In this document: positions 26,877-36,803 of the stretch, piece after piece
How positions within the stretch are numbered: position 1 is the first letter of the stretch
How the letters are laid out: the number at the start of each line of letters is the position of its first letter
Origin: Archangium gephyra
Lineage (GTDB): Bacteria > Myxococcota > Myxococcia > Myxococcales > Myxococcaceae
Length of the DNA: 64,000 nucleotides
Direction: 5' to 3'
NCBI RefSeq assembly: GCF_001027285.1
Contig: NZ_CP011509.1
Span: 2,302,501 to 2,366,500 of the forward strand
Program-made: the position numbers and the translations under genes
Notes under the pieces: generated by a model
What the model was told of the DNA's origin: nothing
The model's input: the letters and a program-made list of their open reading frames with translations, nothing else
The model's database searches: none

Positions 26877-27583
26877 GGCACCGGCGCCCTTTGCGTCGGG
26901 ACGAGGAAGGGGCGCAGGAAGTCATCCGCCTCGGCGGCGATGCGCCCGAGTGACTCCACCAGCTCGTGGCCATCGTCCACCTCGACGAGGCGGACGTGGC
27001 GCTTGCCGTGCGCCCACTCGCGCGAGTAGCGGATGTGGGTCGTCGTGTCCTGGCGTCCGTGGATGAGGAGCGTGGGCACGCGCACGTCCGGCCAGCCGCC
27101 CGAGCGGTTGTCGACGGTGTCGAGGTCGTGGATGAGGCCGAAGTGCACGCGCACCGGGCGCTTCTCCGCGTAGTCCTGCGTCTCCATCCAGCCCGTCTCC
27201 CGCCAGCGGCGCAGGCCCTCCTCGCCCACGTTGCGCCGCATCTGCTCCGGGGAGCGCAGGGCGGGGGCCAGCAGCACCAGCGCGCACACCCGCGCGTCCT
27301 CCTCCGCCACGCGGCAGGCCGTCAGCCCGCCCAGGCTGGAGCCGAAGACGATGGCCCGGTCCCGCTCGCCGCCGATGGCGTCGCGCACCGTGCGCATCAT
27401 CGCGCTCAGGCTCAGGTGCTCGAGCGAGGGCTGCCGCAGGTTCAACCGCTCCAGGTGGATGCCCTGGCGCGCATAGTGCTCGGCGAGCATCACGCCCTTG
27501 GCGGACTGGGGCCCCGAGGCGAAGCCGTGCAGGTAGAGCCAGCGGGGGCCAGCGGGGGAGGACGGGGCAGGGGGGGTGTTCAT
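26870..27583 (-). CDS. YqiA-like esterase (alpha/beta hydrolase)
   Basis: 237 aa. Begins with the strand RWLYLHGFASGPQSAKG, typical of YqiA/UPF0227-type esterases, followed by the nucleophile elbow VFGSSLGGLTA (~79), Asp in LIHGRQDTTTH and the His in EVDDGHELVES. All three triad positions are therefore present. Cytoplasmic; substrate unknown. Located downstream of the secreted protease on the same strand but separated from it by a terminator. Confidence 0.85.
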   Translation of the reverse strand: MNTPPAPSSPAGPRWLYLHGFASGPQSAKGVMLAEHYARQGIHLERLNLRQPSLEHLSLSAMMRTVRDAIGGERDRAIVFGSSLGGLTACRVAEEDARVCALVLLAPALRSPEQMRRNVGEEGLRRWRETGWMETQDYAEKRPVRVHFGLIHDLDTVDNRSGGWPDVRVPTLLIHGRQDTTTHIRYSREWAHGKRHVRLVEVDDGHELVESLGRIAAEADDFLRPFLVPTQRAPVPQ

Positions 27584-27623
27584 GCCCGCGCACTCTACCG
27601 CCGGGGGCTCCGGTGAAAATGAT

Positions 27624-27658
27624 GAGGGCCCCGGGTTGGTGGGAAACCCGGGGCCCTC
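27624..27658 (-). terminator. Intrinsic terminator of the secreted protease gene
   Basis: A perfect 14-bp GC-rich stem (27624-27637 with 27645-27658) with a 7-nt loop. It lies 33 bp past the protease stop codon. On the minus strand the stem is followed by ATCATTTTC, a short T run, as in rho-independent terminators. Confidence 0.75.
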
Positions 27659-27690
27659 CAGCTCGCATCACGGACTGCGTGCGACGCGAA

Positions 27691-28473
27691 TCACAAACCG
27701 ATGCCGGCCAGCGCCGACTTGATGAGGCTCGCCCTCACGCCGCTGTTGTGCGTGCCGCGGCCGAGCGAGTCCCCGCCGAAACCGTAGTGGTGCAACGCGA
27801 CGACCTCGTGCGAGGTGGCGGAGAGCACCGGCGAGCCCGAGGAGCCTCCCAGCGTGTCCGCGTTGTAGGAGGCATCCGTGGAGCTGTAGTTGGCGTTGAG
27901 GATGGAGCCCGGCGAGTACTTCTTCGTCGGGGAGCAGCCGGACTGCGTGTTGTAGTCGCAGTTCTGGTGCACCACGTAGATGCTGGCGTTGCTGGCCGCG
28001 TCGGTGCTGGAGAGGGTCAGCTTGCCGTACACCTGGCCCGGGAGCTGGCCGTTGAGCGGCGCGCAGCGCAGCGCCGTCATGTCCAGGTTCTTCCACGTCT
28101 GCACGAAGGTGGAGCAGTCGTACCAGAGGCGGGCCGTGGAGCTCACGCCGTCGATGTAGTTGAAGGACACCCTGGCGCCGCGGGCCTCGGCGGCGCGGGA
28201 CACGCAGTGGTTGTTGGTGATGACGACGTCATCGGCCACCAGCCACGCCGTGCAGCGCGAGCCCACCTGGGGGATGGAGATGTAGCCCACCGCGTTCGCA
28301 CGGGCGGCCTCGGTCCCGGACAGCAGCGTGCTGCTCGTCCAGTCCACGGAGCCGACGATGACGTTCGACTCGGAGGACATGAGCATGTCCTGCTCCAGCT
28401 CGTCCGCCTCCGGGGCGCCGCACGCCGTGAGGAAGCCAGCCGCCGCCAGACCCAGGTACCGAAGCTTGCGCAT
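27691..28473 (-). CDS. Secreted trypsin-like serine protease (lipoprotein)
   Basis: 260 aa. A lipoprotein signal ends in FLTAC (Cys18), and AGGGAGAG precedes the ATG. The chymotrypsin-fold triad is visible: His in VITNNHCVS (~90), Asp in NLDMTALRC (~133) and Ser in GGSSGSPVLS (~215), the last in the V8/glutamyl-endopeptidase style rather than GDSGGP. Several Cys pairs suggest disulfides. An outer-membrane or secreted protease fits the predatory, proteolytic life of myxobacteria. A sigma-54-type promoter lies just upstream. Confidence 0.9.
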   Translation of the reverse strand: MRKLRYLGLAAAGFLTACGAPEADELEQDMLMSSESNVIVGSVDWTSSTLLSGTEAARANAVGYISIPQVGSRCTAWLVADDVVITNNHCVSRAAEARGARVSFNYIDGVSSTARLWYDCSTFVQTWKNLDMTALRCAPLNGQLPGQVYGKLTLSSTDAASNASIYVVHQNCDYNTQSGCSPTKKYSPGSILNANYSSTDASYNADTLGGSSGSPVLSATSHEVVALHHYGFGGDSLGRGTHNSGVRASLIKSALAGIGL

Positions 28474-29572
<1,099 letters not shown>

Positions 29573-29586
29573 GGAAGAGGTCATCC

Positions 29587-30378
29587 ATGCCCACCCGCCT
29601 GCGCCTCTACCAGGTCGATGCCTTCTCCTCCCAGGTCTTCGGAGGCAACCCCGCCGCGGTGTGTCCGCTCGACGCGTGGCTGCCGGACGACGTGCTCCAG
29701 GCGATCGCCGCGGAGAACAACCTCTCCGAGACGGCCTTCGTGCTGCGTGACGAGGTGCGCGGCTGGCAGATCCGCTGGTTCACGCCCTCGCAGGAGGTGG
29801 ACCTGTGCGGCCATGCCACGCTGGCGGCGGCCTACATCCTCTTCACGCGCCTGGCGCCGGGACTGGAGCGGGCGCAGTTCAACTCGCGCTCGGGGCCGCT
29901 GGTGGTGACGCAGCAAGAGGGGGAGTGGATGGAGATGGACTTCCCCTCGAGGCCGCCGGAGCCGTGCACGGTGCCGGAGGGGCTGGTGGAGGCGCTGGGC
30001 GCCGCGCCGCGCGAGACGCTGCTGTCGAGGGACTTGCTGGCCGTCTTCGACACCGAGGAGCAGGTGAGGGCGCTGGCCCCGGACATGGGGAAGCTGGCGC
30101 AGCTGGAGTACTTCGCGGTGACGGCGACGGCGAGGGGCTCGGAGGCGGACTTCGTCTCGCGCTTCTTCGCGCCGCGGGTGGGCGTGCCGGAGGATCCGGT
30201 GACGGGCTCGGCGCACTGCACGCTGGTGCCCTACTGGGCGCAGAAGCTGGGCAAGAAGCAGCTGCTGGCGCACCAGATCTCCCACCGGGGCGGCGTGCTC
30301 CAGTGCGAGGACCGCGGTGAGCGCGTGGGCATCTCCGGCCAGGCCGTGCTGTACCTCGAGGGCCACATCACGCTGTGA
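29587..30378 (+). CDS. PhzF family isomerase/epimerase
   Basis: 263 aa, normal for the family. Typical blocks: YQVDAFSSQVFGGNPAAV at the N-terminus, AENNLSETAF with the catalytic Glu (~43), LCGHATLAA and, in the second half-barrel, PEDPVTGSAHCTL. AGGAAGAGG precedes the ATG. PhzF proteins isomerise small molecules; phenazine PhzF is one member, but there is no phenazine cluster here. Co-transcribed with the SDR upstream. Confidence 0.92.
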   Translation: MPTRLRLYQVDAFSSQVFGGNPAAVCPLDAWLPDDVLQAIAAENNLSETAFVLRDEVRGWQIRWFTPSQEVDLCGHATLAAAYILFTRLAPGLERAQFNSRSGPLVVTQQEGEWMEMDFPSRPPEPCTVPEGLVEALGAAPRETLLSRDLLAVFDTEEQVRALAPDMGKLAQLEYFAVTATARGSEADFVSRFFAPRVGVPEDPVTGSAHCTLVPYWAQKLGKKQLLAHQISHRGGVLQCEDRGERVGISGQAVLYLEGHITL

Positions 30379-30387
30379 AGCTCAATC

Positions 30388-30409
30388 CACTTGTCGCCGA
30401 CGACAAGTG
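30388..30409. promoter_or_regulatory. Palindrome A (CACTTGTCG-N4-CGACAAGTG)
   Basis: A 22-bp inverted repeat, 9-bp perfect arms, starting 9 bp after the phzF-like stop. A second copy of the same design lies 41 bp further on. It may be an operator for the sbcDC operon downstream, or a hairpin at the end of the phzF mRNA; there is no T run. Confidence 0.55.
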
Positions 30410-30428
30410 AAACGAGGCGCCCGCATTC

Positions 30429-30450
30429 CACTTCTCGCCGGCGAGAAGTG
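30429..30450. promoter_or_regulatory. Palindrome B (CACTTCTCGCC/GGCGAGAAGTG)
   Basis: A perfect 22-bp palindrome, the same as palindrome A except for the coupled change G/C to C/G in each arm and the centre. Both are followed by AAA and preceded by TC. A spacing of 41 bp (four helical turns) places both on one face of the DNA. Confidence 0.58.
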
Positions 30451-30650
30451 AAATGGCCTGAGCTGGTTCCAGTCCGTACTTTTTACCGGGTTCTGGTGTC
30501 AGCCCCCGGCTGCCGAGGGATCCACCATGTAGGTGTACGCCCGGGATTGGCGCCGCGCCCCCCAGCGGGCACACTGCGCGCGCCTGAACGTGCGAGCAGG
30601 ACGGGGACCCACCCCACTGCTCGCAGCGGATACAGGAGGGGAGCGCACGG

Positions 30651-31895
30651 ATGCGCCTGCTGCACACGTCGGACTGGCACCTGGGGCACACGCTGTACGA
30701 CACCTCGCGCGAGGCCGAGCACGCGGCCTTCCTCGAGTGGCTGCTCGACACGCTCGAGTCCCACAAGGTGGATGCGCTCCTGGTGGCCGGCGACATCTTC
30801 GACACCGCCAACCCCAGCGCCGAGGCCCAGGCCGCCTGGTACCGCTTCGTCGCCCAGGCCCGCATCCGCTGCCCCAAGCTCGACGTCGTCGTCATCGGCG
30901 GCAACCATGACTCGGCGGCCCGGCTGGATGCGCCGGACCCCCTTTTCGCCGCGCTCGACGTGCGCGTGGTGGGCGGCCTGCCCAAGGCCGGGGGCTCGGT
31001 GGACCTGGAGCGTCTGCTCGTGCCGCTGAAGAACGCCCAGGGCAAGGTGGGCGCGTGGGTGGCGGCCGTGCCCTACCTGCGGCCCGCGGATCTTCCGCTC
31101 GTCTCCGAGGAAGCGGGAGACAAACTCATCGAGGGCGTGCGCTCGGTGTACGCCGAGGTGCTGGAGGGCGCGCGGGCGAAGCGCAAACCGGGCCAGGCCC
31201 TCGTGGCCATGGGCCACTGCTACATGGTGGGCACCGAGCTGTCCGCGCTCAGCGAGCGCAAGATTCTCGGCGGCAACCAGCATGCGCTGCCGGTGGAGCT
31301 CTTCCCCGAGGACGTGGTGTACGCGGCGCTCGGGCACCTGCACAAGGCGCAGCGCGTGGGCGGACGCGAGGGCGTGCGCTACAGCGGCTCGCCCATTCCC
31401 CTGTCACTCTCCGAGGCCAGCTACGCGCACCAGGTGCTGCTGGTGGAACTGGACGGCGCGCAGCTCTCCTCCGTGCGGCCGCTGCACGTGCCGCGTAGGG
31501 TGGAGATCGAACGGGTGCCCAAGCGCGACGCGGCCACGCTGGATGACGTGGTGCAGATGTTGGAGGCCCTGCCTCCGTTGGAGGAGGGCACGCCCGACTG
31601 GCGGCGTCCCTACCTGGAGGTGTGCGTTGCGCTGCCCCGTCCCGAGCCCGCCCTGCGCCGCCGGGTGGAGGCCGTGCTCGAGGGCAAGGCCGCGCGGCTG
31701 GTGAAGCTCACCCCCGCCTATACCGGCAGCGGCCACACGCTCGCGGAAGCGCGGCCGGGTGTCTCCCTCAAGGAGCGCACGCCCGAGGACGTCTTCCGGG
31801 CCCGTTACGCGCGCGACTACACCGAGCCCCTGGAGCCCGCGCTGCTCGAGGCCTTCCACGCGCTGCTCACCCAGGTGCAGGAGGACGCGTCATGA
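30651..31895 (+). CDS. sbcD: Exonuclease SbcD (Mre11 homologue)
   Basis: 414 aa. Mre11-type nuclease motifs in order: TSDWHLGHTLYD (~6-17), AGDIFDTANPS (~46), IGGNHDSAARL (~83), MGHCYM and LGHLHKAQ. The partner gene sbcC overlaps by ATGA (31892-31895). AGGAGGGG lies just upstream of the ATG. With SbcC it forms the ATP-dependent complex that opens hairpins and trims protein-blocked DNA ends. The C-terminal capping and SbcC-binding region is present and the length is normal. Confidence 0.96.
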   Translation: MRLLHTSDWHLGHTLYDTSREAEHAAFLEWLLDTLESHKVDALLVAGDIFDTANPSAEAQAAWYRFVAQARIRCPKLDVVVIGGNHDSAARLDAPDPLFAALDVRVVGGLPKAGGSVDLERLLVPLKNAQGKVGAWVAAVPYLRPADLPLVSEEAGDKLIEGVRSVYAEVLEGARAKRKPGQALVAMGHCYMVGTELSALSERKILGGNQHALPVELFPEDVVYAALGHLHKAQRVGGREGVRYSGSPIPLSLSEASYAHQVLLVELDGAQLSSVRPLHVPRRVEIERVPKRDAATLDDVVQMLEALPPLEEGTPDWRRPYLEVCVALPRPEPALRRRVEAVLEGKAARLVKLTPAYTGSGHTLAEARPGVSLKERTPEDVFRARYARDYTEPLEPALLEAFHALLTQVQEDAS

Positions 31896-34800
31896 GGATT
31901 CTCGCCATTCGTGGCTGCAACCTGACGAGCCTCGCGGGGGACTTCGCGCTGGAGCTGGACCAGCCGCCGCTCGACAAGCTGGGGCTGTTCGCCATCACCG
32001 GTGCCACCGGCTCGGGCAAGAGCACGCTGCTGGACGCCATGTGCCTGGCCCTCTTCGACCGCACGCCGCGCCTGGGCGAGCGCGGCGGTGTCCCCGTGGG
32101 GCGTGCCGACGAGGACGAGGACGCGCGGCTGATGGCCAACGACGTGCGCGGCATGTTGCGGCGCGGCGCGGGCGAGGGCTTCGCCGAGGTGGACTTCCTG
32201 GGCAAGGACGGCCGGCGCTACCGCGCGCGCTGGTCCGTGTGGCGGGCGCGCAAGCTCGCCGAGGGCCGTTTCCGGCCGCAGGAGATGAGCCTCACCGACG
32301 TGGTCAGCCAGCAGTCATTCGGGCGCACCAAGTCCGAGGTGCTCAAGGCGATTGAAGAGCGGCTGGGCCTGTCCTTCGACCAGTTCCGGCGCTCGGCGCT
32401 GCTGGCGCAGGGCGAGTTCGCCGCCTTCCTGCGCGCGGACGCCAACGAGCGCGCGGAGCTGCTGGAGCGGATGACGGGCACGGAGGTGTACAGCCGGGTG
32501 TCCATGGCCGCGCACCAGCGCCAGAAGGAGGTGCAGGAGGAGCTGTCGAAGTTGGAGCAGGGCGTGGCGGCGATTGCCCGGCTGTCCGACGAGGAGCGCA
32601 CGGTGGTGGAGGCGCAGCGCGCGCGGGAGGAAGCGGCGCTGGGTGAGGCGCGGGCGGTGCAGGAGCGGGCCGAGCAGGCGCTGCAGTGGTACACGGAGCG
32701 GGCGCGGCGGGTGGCGCAGGAGGCCGAGGCGGAGCAGTCGCGTCAGCGCGCGGCCCAGGCGCTGGAGGCCGCGGAGCCCCGGAAGACGGAGCTGGAGCGG
32801 GTGCGCGCGGCGGAGGTGCTGCGGGCTCCGTTGAACCGGGTGGACGAGGCGTCCCGGAGACTCGCGGAGGCGGAAGCGGCGCTGGCGGCTCGGCGCGCGG
32901 AGGCGGAAGCGGCACGGGCCTCGGCACAGGTGTGCGAGGAGGCGCGGGCGAAGGCGGAGGCGCGGCGGAGCGCGGCGGTGGAGGCGGAGGCGGCCGCCCG
33001 TCCGGCGCTGGAGGAAGCGCTGAAGCTGGACGCGGAGCTGACGCGGGCGCGGAGTGATGAGCAGGAGGCCGCGCGCAAGCTGGAGGCCGCCCGCGAGTCC
33101 GAGCGCGTGGCCCAGGAGGCGCTGGCGCGGGTGGCCGGAGACGAGGAGGCCGCGCGCGCGGAGCAGAAGGCGGCGGAGGCGTGGCTCGTCGAGAACAAGC
33201 GCCTGGAGGCGATGGCTCGCGAGTGGCCCCGGTGGGAGGCGGAGCTCCTCCGCTACGGCCGCGCGGCCCAGGACGAGACGAAGGCGCGCGACGCCCTCGC
33301 GCAGGTGCGCTCGCGAGCCGGAGCACTCCGCGCGGAAGCCGAGCGCCGCGAAAAGGAGAAGCGCGAGGCGGACGCGGCCCTGGAGGAGGCGAAGGCCCGG
33401 GTGGCCAGCGCCGAGGCCGCGCAGGGCCAGGAGGCGGGTGCGGAGCGGCGCGCGCGCCGTGTGGAGCTGCAGTCCCGGCAGGAGGGGCTGAGGGCGTTGA
33501 CGGATGCGCGCAAGGGCGCGAGCGAGGCGGCCCGGGCGGAGCAGGAGGCGGCCGAGGAGGCTGGCAAGGCCCGGGCGGAGCAGGCGTCCGCGACGGCCGA
33601 GGCCGAGGCCGCCAAGGTGCGCCGCCTCGAGCGGGAGGCCGCGCTGAAGGAGGCTCGCCGGGCGTTCGCCGAGGCGCGGGCGACAGTGGACCTCGCGGAG
33701 CACCGCGCGGAGCTGCGAGCGGGCCAGCCCTGCCCGCTCTGTGGTGCCACCGAGCACCCCTACCGGCAGACGGGGACGGCGCTGGAGGGGCTCGCCACGA
33801 AGGCGCGGGCGCGGGTGGAGGAGCTGGAAGGGGAGGCCGCGGAGGGGACCCGGGCGGAGGCCGAGGCCCGTGCGCGAGCGGCGGCGGCGGGCCCTCGCGC
33901 GGCGCAGGCGGAGGCTCGGAGGGAGGCCGCGGCGCAGCGGCGGGTGCAGCAGCGCGCCGCCTGGAGTGACGCCCGTGCGAAGCTCTCGGGGGCCTTGCCT
34001 CCCGAGGACGTGGCGGCCGAGGGACTCGAGGCCTGGCTGGAGAAGGCGCTCGCGGAGGTGAAGGCGCTGCAGGCCGAGCTGAATGCCGCGGAGGAAGCGG
34101 CGGAGAAGCTGGAGCGTGTGGCGAAGGAGGCCCGCACGGCGCTCACCGCCGCGCTCGAGCACCAGGAGGTGGTGGAGAAGGCCGTGCGTGAGGCCGGGGA
34201 GGCGCTGCGCGAGAGCACGGACGCCGAGACCGCCGCCGGACGCGAGGTGGAGCAGGCCGCGCGCGTCCGCCAGGAAGTGCTGGAGGTGCTGGCGGTGCCC
34301 TTCAAGGACCTGCCACCCTGGCAGGAGTCGCTGTCCTCGAAGCCTGTCGACTTCCGCGCGCGCTGCGCGAAGCGGGTGGCGGAGTGGAACACCCGCGAGC
34401 AGGCCTCGAAGGACGCGGAGACGCGCGTCGCGCAGGCCCGGGACAGGCGGGCTCCGGCGGAGACGGAGGCCGGAGTGAAGCGCGCCCTCACCGAGAGCTG
34501 CGTCCAGGCGCTCTCCCGGGCCCAGGAGGTGCTGCGGGAGAAGCAGGCCGCGCGCGCGGCGCTGCTCGGCGGACGTCCCACCGCCGAGGTGCGTGAGGGG
34601 CTCCAGCGGGAGTTGGAGGACGCTTCTCGCGCCTTCGAGTCCGTCCGCGCCGGGGCCGAGAAGGCGAAGCAGGAGGCCGCCGCCGCGGTCGCGCGTGTCG
34701 AGGCAGCGACGCAGACCCAGGCCTCCGCGGGGACGGCCAGGGCCGAGGCCGAGGCGGCGCTCTCGGCGCTGCTGTCGGCGCGGAGCCTCACGCTGGAGGC

Positions 34801-35677
34801 CGTGCGTGTCCTGCTCGCGCGGGATGCCGCCTGGTGTGAGGCCGAGGAGCGTGCGCTCTCGGCGCTGCGTCAGGCCCAGGAGCACGCGCTGGCCGTGCTG
34901 ACGGAGCGCCAGACGCAGCGCACCCGGCACGAGGCCTCCGGTCTCCCCGCCATCGCCGAGGGGGAGGCTCCGGCCGCCTGCGAGCGGGCCCGCGCGGACA
35001 CCGAGGCCCGGCGTCAGGCCGCCGCCACGTTGAAGGCCCGGCTCGACCAGGACGACGAGGCCCGCCGCCGCCACGGGGAGCAGGCCCGGCTCCTCGAGGA
35101 GAAGCAGCGTGCCAGCGGCGTGTGGCGCACCCTCAGTGAGCTCATCGGCTCGCACGATGGCCGCAAGTTCAAGGTGTTCGCCCAGAGCCTCACCCTGGAC
35201 GCGCTCCTGCACTACGCCAACGCGCACCTCGAGGAGCTCGCCCCGCGCTACCGCCTCATGCGCGTGCCCGGCTACGACCTCGACCTGCAGGTGGTGGACG
35301 GCGACATGGGCGACGAGGTGCGCGGTGTCTCCAGCCTCTCGGGCGGGGAGAGCTTCCTCGTCTCCCTGGCGCTCGCCCTGGGGCTCGCCTCGCTCTCCTC
35401 GGAGACGACGCAGGTGGAGACGCTCTTCATCGACGAGGGCTTCGGCACCCTGGATCCGGAGACGCTGGAGATGGCCCTGGCCACGCTCGACGCGCTCCAG
35501 GCCACGGGCCGGCAGGTGGGCATCATCTCCCACGTGTCCGGGCTCGCCGAGCGCATCGGTGCGCAGGTGCGCGTGGTGAAGCAGGGCGCTGGACGCAGCC
35601 GGCTCGTCGTGGTGGGCGAGCCGGGGCTCCTGGCCTCCTCGGCTCCCGCGCCACGGCCCACGGCGTCGGTGGGGTAG
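31892..35677 (+). CDS. sbcC: Exonuclease SbcC (Rad50 homologue)
   Basis: 1261 aa. Walker A GATGSGKSTLLDA (~36) and Q-loop region at the N-terminus; two long Ala/Glu/Arg-rich coiled coils (~170-600 and ~640-1040); between them the zinc hook GQPCPLCGATEHPY (~613-626, CxxC). The C-terminal half-ATPase has signature LSGGESFLVSLALALGLA and Walker B ETLFIDEGFGTLDPE. The reading frame is open further upstream but the ATG at 31892 is coupled to the sbcD stop. Forms the SMC-like partner of SbcD in DNA-end processing. The coiled coils are unusually Ala-rich from high GC. Confidence 0.96.
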   Translation: MRILAIRGCNLTSLAGDFALELDQPPLDKLGLFAITGATGSGKSTLLDAMCLALFDRTPRLGERGGVPVGRADEDEDARLMANDVRGMLRRGAGEGFAEVDFLGKDGRRYRARWSVWRARKLAEGRFRPQEMSLTDVVSQQSFGRTKSEVLKAIEERLGLSFDQFRRSALLAQGEFAAFLRADANERAELLERMTGTEVYSRVSMAAHQRQKEVQEELSKLEQGVAAIARLSDEERTVVEAQRAREEAALGEARAVQERAEQALQWYTERARRVAQEAEAEQSRQRAAQALEAAEPRKTELERVRAAEVLRAPLNRVDEASRRLAEAEAALAARRAEAEAARASAQVCEEARAKAEARRSAAVEAEAAARPALEEALKLDAELTRARSDEQEAARKLEAARESERVAQEALARVAGDEEAARAEQKAAEAWLVENKRLEAMAREWPRWEAELLRYGRAAQDETKARDALAQVRSRAGALRAEAERREKEKREADAALEEAKARVASAEAAQGQEAGAERRARRVELQSRQEGLRALTDARKGASEAARAEQEAAEEAGKARAEQASATAEAEAAKVRRLEREAALKEARRAFAEARATVDLAEHRAELRAGQPCPLCGATEHPYRQTGTALEGLATKARARVEELEGEAAEGTRAEAEARARAAAAGPRAAQAEARREAAAQRRVQQRAAWSDARAKLSGALPPEDVAAEGLEAWLEKALAEVKALQAELNAAEEAAEKLERVAKEARTALTAALEHQEVVEKAVREAGEALRESTDAETAAGREVEQAARVRQEVLEVLAVPFKDLPPWQESLSSKPVDFRARCAKRVAEWNTREQASKDAETRVAQARDRRAPAETEAGVKRALTESCVQALSRAQEVLREKQAARAALLGGRPTAEVREGLQRELEDASRAFESVRAGAEKAKQEAAAAVARVEAATQTQASAGTARAEAEAALSALLSARSLTLEAVRVLLARDAAWCEAEERALSALRQAQEHALAVLTERQTQRTRHEASGLPAIAEGEAPAACERARADTEARRQAAATLKARLDQDDEARRRHGEQARLLEEKQRASGVWRTLSELIGSHDGRKFKVFAQSLTLDALLHYANAHLEELAPRYRLMRVPGYDLDLQVVDGDMGDEVRGVSSLSGGESFLVSLALALGLASLSSETTQVETLFIDEGFGTLDPETLEMALATLDALQATGRQVGIISHVSGLAERIGAQVRVVKQGAGRSRLVVVGEPGLLASSAPAPRPTASVG

Positions 35678-35681
35678 GGCG

Positions 35682-36584
35682 TCAGCTCGCCGGGGTGCTG
35701 GCCAGGCTCGCCAGGTAGCGGTCCAGCGTCTCGGCGAAGCTGGGGTCGTCGTTGAGGAAGGCGAGCCCCACGCCGCCCTTGTATGGATCGTCCACCACGT
35801 GCACCACCAGCGCGTCTCCCTGGAGGCGCTCGCCGTTGGGCAGCTTCACCTGCACCGTCACCACGCTGTCCACGGGGGGGCGGTGCGCCGTGCGCACGAA
35901 GAGGCCGCCGTTGGAGATGTTCGTCGCGTGCTCCCGCACGAAGTCCAGCTCCGTGCGGAACACCATCTCCAGCTTCACCGCGAAGCGGCGTCCGTGGCGC
36001 TGCGTGTCGAACGTCTCGTAGGCGCGGGTGCCCTCCTGGGCCGTCTCCTCCACTGGAGCGGGCTCGGAGGCCGCGGGCTCCGGCGTGGCGGCTTCCGGGG
36101 CCTCGGCCGGTGAGGGCGTGGCCGCGGCGTTGCTCCCCTGAGCGAAGAAGTCGATGGTGACGGAGGTGGGCCCCGCGGGTGGCCCTTCCGGAATGGGCTC
36201 GCGCACGGCGAGCTGCTGCAGGTGCCCGTGCAGGACGATGGCCGCGGCCTCGTAGTCCTCCAACTCGTGGGTGTCCGGGCCGGTGAGCGAGTCGTTGCGG
36301 AACGCGTCGCGAGCCGCCTTGGGCAGGCGCCACAGCTCCACCAGGGTGCCACCACTCTGTTGCACCTGCTGCGTCAGCTCCTCCAGGGCGGTGCGCGGGT
36401 AGCTGGGCGCCTCCACCTTCAGCTCCAGGGTGGCTTCCGCTTCCCGCAAGGCCACGACGATGCCTGGCGGTTTCGGCGAGGGCAGCAACGCCCCCAGCCC
36501 CTCCACCAGCTCTCTCACCCGCTCTGCACGGGCTGAGCCATTCCACAACGCCGCGAGACCGAACACAGGCACGTCGACGGACAA
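35682..36584 (-). CDS. PilZ-domain protein (probable cyclic-di-GMP receptor)
   Basis: 300 aa with a TTG start at 36584; GTG codons at 36572 and 36566 are alternatives without better ribosome sites. The N-terminal ~125 residues are an unrecognised domain, followed by a Pro/Ala/Glu-rich linker (~125-185). The C-terminal PilZ domain has RHGRRFAVKLEM (~197) and NISNGGLFVRTAHR (~220-233), the paired RxxxR and (D/N)xSxxG motifs for cyclic-di-GMP, here with Asn in the Asp position. In myxobacteria such proteins link the second messenger to motility or polysaccharide export. It ends 4 bp from the convergent sbcC. Confidence 0.85.
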   Translation of the reverse strand: MSVDVPVFGLAALWNGSARAERVRELVEGLGALLPSPKPPGIVVALREAEATLELKVEAPSYPRTALEELTQQVQQSGGTLVELWRLPKAARDAFRNDSLTGPDTHELEDYEAAAIVLHGHLQQLAVREPIPEGPPAGPTSVTIDFFAQGSNAAATPSPAEAPEAATPEPAASEPAPVEETAQEGTRAYETFDTQRHGRRFAVKLEMVFRTELDFVREHATNISNGGLFVRTAHRPPVDSVVTVQVKLPNGERLQGDALVVHVVDDPYKGGVGLAFLNDDPSFAETLDRYLASLASTPAS

Positions 36585-36803
36585 TAGCCGAGCCCGCCCT
36601 CCGGTGGGTCAACCATCGTGCATCCACCAGTGAACGCCCAGAGAGCAGGCGGGCGCAAATGTGTGGTCTGCCTGGACGCGTTCCGTCCTGCCTCGGGCAG
36701 TTCGGGCCCCGCGCCTACACACCCACCTGGGCAGCGGAGGACTGGGTTCCCAGTTTGGCGGACCGAGTTTTCAACCCCCCCCTTTCCGCCGGTCTTGATT
36801 GCC

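Noticed and set aside
32315-35533. Minus-strand open frame of over 1000 codons across sbcC
   Set aside because: Shadow of the GC-biased coiled-coil codons of sbcC; Arg/Leu/Gly-rich, no motifs.
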